From: Pelagibacteraceae bacterium
Lineage (GTDB): Bacteria; Pseudomonadota; Alphaproteobacteria; Pelagibacterales; Pelagibacteraceae
DNA: 64,000 bases
Assembly: GCA_018402735.1 (NCBI GenBank)
Contig: JAGYIF010000001.1
Span: 452,936 to 516,935 of the forward strand
Direction of reading: 5' to 3'
Part shown: positions 60,126 to 64,000 of the stretch, in pieces
How positions within the stretch are numbered: position 1 is the stretch's first letter
Layout: each line of letters opens with the position of its first letter
Program-made: the position numbers and the translations under genes
The notes under the pieces: model-generated
The model's database searches: none
What the model was told of the DNA's origin: nothing
What the model saw: only the letters and a program-made list of their open reading frames with translations

Positions 60126-61249
60126 TGAATATTCTAAGTTCTAAATTAATTGTTATTAAAATTGGCTCTTCAATACTAGTGGATCAAACCGATAATTTTA
60201 ATAATGTTTGGATTAATAAATTAATCGATGATGTTTTTTTTCTTATTCAAAAGAAAATTAAAATAATAATAGTAACATCAGGAGCTATTGCTCTGGGTTG
60301 TAAAATATTAAAAAAAAATAAAAAAAAATTAAAGCTTAAAGAACACCAGGCTGTTGCTGCTGTTGGCCAAATAGAGTTAATGAATATTTTTAAAAAATCT
60401 TTTTTAAGAAAAAAATTAAAAATTGGACAAATTTTGCTTACTCTTGAAGATACTGAAAATAGAAGAAGAGCTTTAAATGCTAAAGATACTATTGCTAATT
60501 TATTTGAAATGGGAGTTGTTCCAATAGTTAATGAGAACGATACTACTGCAACAACTGAAATTCGTTATGGCGACAATGATCGCTTAGCCGCTAGGGTTGC
60601 TCAAATAACGAATGCTGACACCCTTATTATGCTTTCAGATATTGACGGTTTGTATTCGAAAAATCCAAATCAATTTAAAGATTCTGTGTTTATAGAAAAA
60701 GTTACAGAAATTAATAAAGCAATAGAAAAACTTGCAACAAAAAGCATTAGTGACTATGGATCAGGTGGAATGATAACAAAAATTGAAGCTGCAAAAATTT
60801 GCATGGACTCCGGTTGCCACATGCTAATTACCTCTGGAAAGATTAATAATCCTATTCAAAATATATTAAATACAAAAAAGTACACTTGGTTTGTTCCTAA
60901 AATCAATTTATACAACGCCAAAAAAAAATGGATAATGGGGACTATTAAAACTAAAGGAACTATCATAATTGACCAGGGAGCTGCCGTGGCACTTTCTGCA
61001 GGTAAGAGTTTATTACCTGTTGGAATTGTTGATCTCGCAGGCTCTTTCCAAAGAGGAGATACTGTTTCTGTAGTTGATATAAATAAAAAAAAAATTGGTC
61101 TAGGTGTGACTTCTTATTCCAGTGATGATGTTAAAAAAATTAAGGGGTTAAAAAGTGATCGTATTAACAAAGTTCTTGGGTATTCTTCACGTGGAGAAGT
61201 AATTCATATAGATAATTTGGTAAAAGATAAAAAAAATGAAAAAAAATAA
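60125..61249 (+). CDS. proB: glutamate 5-kinase
   Basis: A 374-residue enzyme, first step of proline synthesis. The kinase domain has VIKIGSSILVD (about 10-20), TSGAIALG (about 52-59), NENDTTATTEIRYGDNDRLAA (about 138-158) and YGSGGMITKIEAA. A PUA domain follows from about 280 (KGTIIIDQGA, RGDTVSVV). It overlaps proA by 14 nt. Confidence 0.96.
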   Translation: MNILSSKLIVIKIGSSILVDQTDNFNNVWINKLIDDVFFLIQKKIKIIIVTSGAIALGCKILKKNKKKLKLKEHQAVAAVGQIELMNIFKKSFLRKKLKIGQILLTLEDTENRRRALNAKDTIANLFEMGVVPIVNENDTTATTEIRYGDNDRLAARVAQITNADTLIMLSDIDGLYSKNPNQFKDSVFIEKVTEINKAIEKLATKSISDYGSGGMITKIEAAKICMDSGCHMLITSGKINNPIQNILNTKKYTWFVPKINLYNAKKKWIMGTIKTKGTIIIDQGAAVALSAGKSLLPVGIVDLAGSFQRGDTVSVVDINKKKIGLGVTSYSSDDVKKIKGLKSDRINKVLGYSSRGEVIHIDNLVKDKKNEKK

Positions 61250-62495
61250 ATACTTAGATCAACTTGGCAGAAAAGCTAAAGTTGCATCTGAGTCTATAGC
61301 TAAGCTGACAGAGGAAAAAAAAAATAAAATATTGAATGATTATATTCAAGAAATCAAAAAAAATAAGAAAAAAATTTTAAACGCAAATGCTCTGGATATT
61401 AAAAGAGCTAAAATAAAAAAAATCAAAGAAAATATAATTGAAAGATCGGTATTAACAAATGACCGCATAGAATTGATCATTAAATCTATTAAGGAGGTAA
61501 TTAAACTCAAAGACCCTACTAAAAGAATTATTAGCTCATGGAAAAGACCTAATGGCCTAATGATACAAAAAATTACTATGCCAATTGGTGTGATTGGTGT
61601 TATTTACGAGGCAAGACCAAATGTAACAGCTGATATTTCAATTTTATGTTTTAAGTCTGGAAATTGTGTAATTTTACGTGGTGGTACCGAAGCATTTTAT
61701 TCAAACACAATTCTTTCTAATTTATTTAGAAATGTTTTAAAAAAAAATAAAATTAATCCTAATTGTGTCCAACTAATAAATAAAACAAGTAGAGATCATG
61801 TTGATTATTTATTATCTAACATGCAATCTTATATTGATGTGATAGTTCCTAGGGGAGGAAAAAGTCTCGTAAAAAAAGTTTTAGATTTATCAAAAATTCC
61901 TGTAATTGGTCACTTAGAGGGTCTTTGTCATACATATGTAGATTCTGATGCACCTATAGAGATGTCAAAAAAAATTATTTTAAATGCAAAACTACGAAGA
62001 ACCAGTATTTGCGGAGCGACTGAAACTTTATTAATACACAAAAAAGTTTTAAGAACACATCTCATTCCAATATTAAACCTTCTTAGTAAAAATCAATGTA
62101 AAATTATTGGAGATCGATTAGTAAAAAAGTATTTTACCAATACAATTCTTGCTACTGAGCAAGACTGGAGAACTGAATATTTGGACTCTATTATTTCTGT
62201 TAAAGTAGTGAACAGTATTGAAGATGCAATCTCTCACATAAAAAAATATGGAACAAACCATACTGAGGCAATTATTACACAAAACTTGAAAAATGCTCAA
62301 AAATTTTTAGAAGAAGTAAACAGCTCAATTGTTATGCATAATACATCAACGCAATTTGCAGATGGTTATGAATTTGGCTTTGGCGCAGAAGTAGGAATAT
62401 CTACAAACAAGCTTCACCCAAGAGGACCTGTGGGGCTAGAGCAGCTAACTACCTATAAATATATAGTTAAGGGCAACGGACAAATTAGAGCTTGA
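61236..62495 (+). CDS. proA: glutamate-5-semialdehyde dehydrogenase
   Basis: A 419-residue dehydrogenase that follows proB in proline synthesis. Motifs are GVIGVIYEARPNVTADI (about 115-131), LRGGTEAFYSN (about 146-156), the catalytic Cys segment RRTSICGATETLLIH (about 254-268) and SIVMHNTSTQFADGYEFGFGAEVGIST. Its stop overlaps the nadD TTG start (TTGA). Confidence 0.96.
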   Translation: MKKNKYLDQLGRKAKVASESIAKLTEEKKNKILNDYIQEIKKNKKKILNANALDIKRAKIKKIKENIIERSVLTNDRIELIIKSIKEVIKLKDPTKRIISSWKRPNGLMIQKITMPIGVIGVIYEARPNVTADISILCFKSGNCVILRGGTEAFYSNTILSNLFRNVLKKNKINPNCVQLINKTSRDHVDYLLSNMQSYIDVIVPRGGKSLVKKVLDLSKIPVIGHLEGLCHTYVDSDAPIEMSKKIILNAKLRRTSICGATETLLIHKKVLRTHLIPILNLLSKNQCKIIGDRLVKKYFTNTILATEQDWRTEYLDSIISVKVVNSIEDAISHIKKYGTNHTEAIITQNLKNAQKFLEEVNSSIVMHNTSTQFADGYEFGFGAEVGISTNKLHPRGPVGLEQLTTYKYIVKGNGQIRA

Positions 62496-63073
62496 TTACA
62501 GATATTTATAAAAATATCGGAATTTTAGGGGGTACTTTTGACCCTCCTCACAAAGGTCATGTTTATATTTCAAACTTAGCAATAAAAAATTTAAGATTAG
62601 AAAAATTATTTTGGGCAGTTACTAGACAAAATCCTTTAAAAAAATTTATACCTTCTATATCAGAAAAAAAAAGGATTTTTTTATGTAAAAAAATAATAAA
62701 AAAAAACTCTAAAATTAAAATTTTGAATACGAAAAATATAAAAAAGCCTGATTTAACAATTAATATTATTAAATCTGTCAAAAAGACACTTAGTAGCAAA
62801 GTTCAACTATTCTTCATAATTGGTGCGGATAATTTAATTGATTTTCATAAATGGCAAAATTATAAAAAAATATTTGAGCTTTGCACAATTGTAATAATAA
62901 ATAGGCCTGGATATAAAAAAGTAGCTATGAAATCTTTAGCTGCAAAAAAATTTGCTAATTTCAAAATAAATATTTCAATTTTAAAAAGAAGAAGACTAAA
63001 AAAAAATGAGTGGATTTATGTCAATAATAAGGGTTTAAATCTTTCTTCTTCGAGACTAAGAATTAGTCTATAA
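62492..63073 (+). CDS. nadD: nicotinate-nucleotide adenylyltransferase (TTG start)
   Basis: A 193-residue nucleotidylyltransferase of NAD synthesis. The HxGH-like motif is in GGTFDPPHKGHVYIS (about 13-27), and the second motif ISxxR-like is SSSRLRIS at the end. The start TTG overlaps the proA stop by 4 nt; there is no upstream ATG in frame. The protein is Lys-rich. Confidence 0.92.
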   Translation: MITDIYKNIGILGGTFDPPHKGHVYISNLAIKNLRLEKLFWAVTRQNPLKKFIPSISEKKRIFLCKKIIKKNSKIKILNTKNIKKPDLTINIIKSVKKTLSSKVQLFFIIGADNLIDFHKWQNYKKIFELCTIVIINRPGYKKVAMKSLAAKKFANFKINISILKRRRLKKNEWIYVNNKGLNLSSSRLRISL

Positions 63074-63087
63074 AGAACGCTAATTAA

Positions 63088-63444
63088 ATGCCAATTTCAA
63101 AAAAAACAAATCTTGTATCTCAAATAAAAAAAATATTGGACGATAATAAAGCAACAAATATTGTTACTATAGATCTAAAAGATAAAAGTTCTATCGCTGA
63201 TTATATGATTGTAGCAAGCGGTACTTCATCAAGACACATACAAGCTGTTTCAGAAATAACTGCGCACGAGTTAAAAAAGTTAGGTATAAAAAATTGCACT
63301 ATCGAAGGAAAAGAAAGTGATGACTGGAAATTAATAGATGCTATTGAGATTATAATTCATATATTTCATCCTGAAAAAAGGGCCCTATATAATTTAGAAA
63401 AAATGTGGGAGGATATCCTTCCCAAGCAAAATATCACTGTGTAA
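63088..63444 (+). CDS. rsfS: ribosomal silencing factor RsfS
   Basis: A 118-residue protein with DYMIVASGTSSRHIQAVSE (about 34-52) and GKESDDWKLIDAIEIIIHIF (about 72-91), characteristic of the Iojap/RsfS family. It blocks subunit joining by binding L14 in starvation. Its stop overlaps the rlmH start by one base. Confidence 0.94.
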   Translation: MPISKKTNLVSQIKKILDDNKATNIVTIDLKDKSSIADYMIVASGTSSRHIQAVSEITAHELKKLGIKNCTIEGKESDDWKLIDAIEIIIHIFHPEKRALYNLEKMWEDILPKQNITV

Positions 63445-63884
63445 TGAAAGTCACAATTTTGTGCGAAGGAAGAATTAATAAAGGTCCTGAGAGAGAATTG
63501 TGTGAAATGTATCAAAAAAGAATTAATTTAATAAAAAAAAGTGGATTTAGCAGTTTTATTATAAAGCACTCTACAGCCAAAGAAATTATTAAAATAATTA
63601 AAGAAAAAAATGTCCACAAAAAAATATTAATTTTAAGTGAAGAAGGAAAGCTTTACTCAAGCACTGAATTTACTCAAATGATAATAAAAAATTTAGATAA
63701 TAATATAAAAGATTTGTATTTATTAATAGGTAAACCTGAGGGTATTTCTATGCAGACTGCAAATTGCGAAAAAATATCATTAAGTAAATTAACTTTTTCA
63801 CATTCTTTATCGAGAGTAATTTTGTGTGAACAATTTTATAGGTGTGCTACAATAGTAACAAATCATCCTTATCACAAGTATTAA
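63444..63884 (+). CDS. rlmH: 23S rRNA pseudouridine-1915 N3-methyltransferase
   Basis: A 146-residue SPOUT enzyme starting MKVTILCEGRINKGPE, with the C-terminal trefoil-knot residues LLIGKPEGIS and the conserved SLSRVILCEQFYRCATI followed by HPYHK. The chosen ATG (63444) is coupled to rsfS; an upstream in-frame Met lies inside rsfS. It methylates the ribosome decoding region. Confidence 0.95.
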   Translation: MKVTILCEGRINKGPERELCEMYQKRINLIKKSGFSSFIIKHSTAKEIIKIIKEKNVHKKILILSEEGKLYSSTEFTQMIIKNLDNNIKDLYLLIGKPEGISMQTANCEKISLSKLTFSHSLSRVILCEQFYRCATIVTNHPYHKY

Positions 63885-63890
63885 ACAGTT

Positions 63891-64000
63891 ATGAAATTTT
63901 TTTTTAAATTTACTTTGTTGCTCTTTATATTAATTTCTCAAAGCTCTAGTGCAAAAAATAATAATACTTTATATGAAAAATTAGATTTATTTTCTGATGT
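63891..64000 (+). CDS. ctpA: S41-family carboxyl-terminal protease, N-terminus (runs off the window)
   Basis: Only 36 codons are visible. They contain a signal peptide (MKFFFKFTLLLFILISQSSS) and NTLYEKLDLFSDV, which matches the start of CtpA proteins (a YExLxLFxDV segment before the first helix). The order rsfS-rlmH-(envC)-ctpA is common in alphaproteobacteria; envC is absent here. The PDZ and catalytic domains lie outside the window. Confidence 0.65.
   Translation, partial: MKFFFKFTLLLFILISQSSSAKNNNTLYEKLDLFSD

Overview
The window is AT-rich (roughly 30% G+C by eye), almost fully coding, and has very short spacers, many 1-4 nt stop/start overlaps and a large number of proteins under 60 residues. 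Gene content and order are alphaproteobacterial: 5-aminolevulinate synthase of the Shemin pathway, Coq7, a membrane-anchored CycM-type cytochrome c next to kdsB-pheA, a CarD/FdxA/SUV3-like helicase block, SRP RNA-dnaX-ybaB-recR, def-fmt-truA beside dapE-dapD, a SAM-II riboswitch on metX, and obgE-proB-proA-nadD-rsfS-rlmH-ctpA. This fits a streamlined marine alphaproteobacterium (SAR11-like or HIMB59/AEGEAN-169-like). The exact lineage cannot be fixed from the sequence alone. No phage, insertion sequence, CRISPR array or replication origin was seen.

Layout. 1-5.7 kb (minus): rmuC N-terminus, CDF cation transporter, DnaQ-like exonuclease with CBS-DUF294 signalling protein, SelO, small secreted protein. 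5.7-11.6 kb: the least conventional part. It has five tightly packed small minus-strand ORFs, an intergenic region of about 400 bp with three inverted repeats, a plus-strand set of small proteins, an AEC permease, an old-yellow-enzyme reductase and more tiny membrane or lysine-rich proteins. 11.6-20.7 kb: hemA, typA, cspA, DUF6134, tRNA-Arg(CCU) followed at once by a family-5 uracil-DNA glycosylase, lrgAB, Fe/Mn superoxide dismutase. 20.7-34.2 kb: rpmH-rnpA-yidD-yidC-argB-HAD-dapD-dapE-deacetylase on plus, then truA-fmt-def-recR-ybaB-dnaX-SRP RNA and pheA-kdsB on minus. 34.2-49.5 kb: cytochrome c, AmpG-like permease, EF-hand protein, a broken membrane-protein gene, NlpC/P60 hydrolase, acylphosphatase, helicase-TerB-fdxA-carD, acyl-CoA synthetase directly after tRNA-Leu(CAA), DsbB, Coq7, esterase, TlpA-like thioredoxin. 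49.5-64 kb: argH-lptM-like-lysA-acyltransferase, tyrA-hisC facing SAM-II-metX-metW, gloB, rplU-rpmA-obgE-proBA-nadD-rsfS-rlmH-ctpA.

The genes are mostly housekeeping: amino-acid biosynthesis (Arg, Lys/DAP, Phe/Tyr/His, Met, Pro), translation, DNA repair, haem and quinone synthesis, envelope biogenesis. The observations most worth a second look are: (i) three stable RNAs (tRNA-Arg, tRNA-Leu, SRP RNA) whose 3' ends lie only 5-9 nt from the start codon of the next gene, suggesting that RNA 3' processing makes leaderless mRNAs; (ii) the SAM-II leader of metX, where a hairpin and a four-codon ORF lie between the Shine-Dalgarno and the start; (iii) the small-ORF cluster with its structured intergenic region at 5.7-6.9 kb; (iv) two decayed genes; and (v) several very short lysine-rich proteins.
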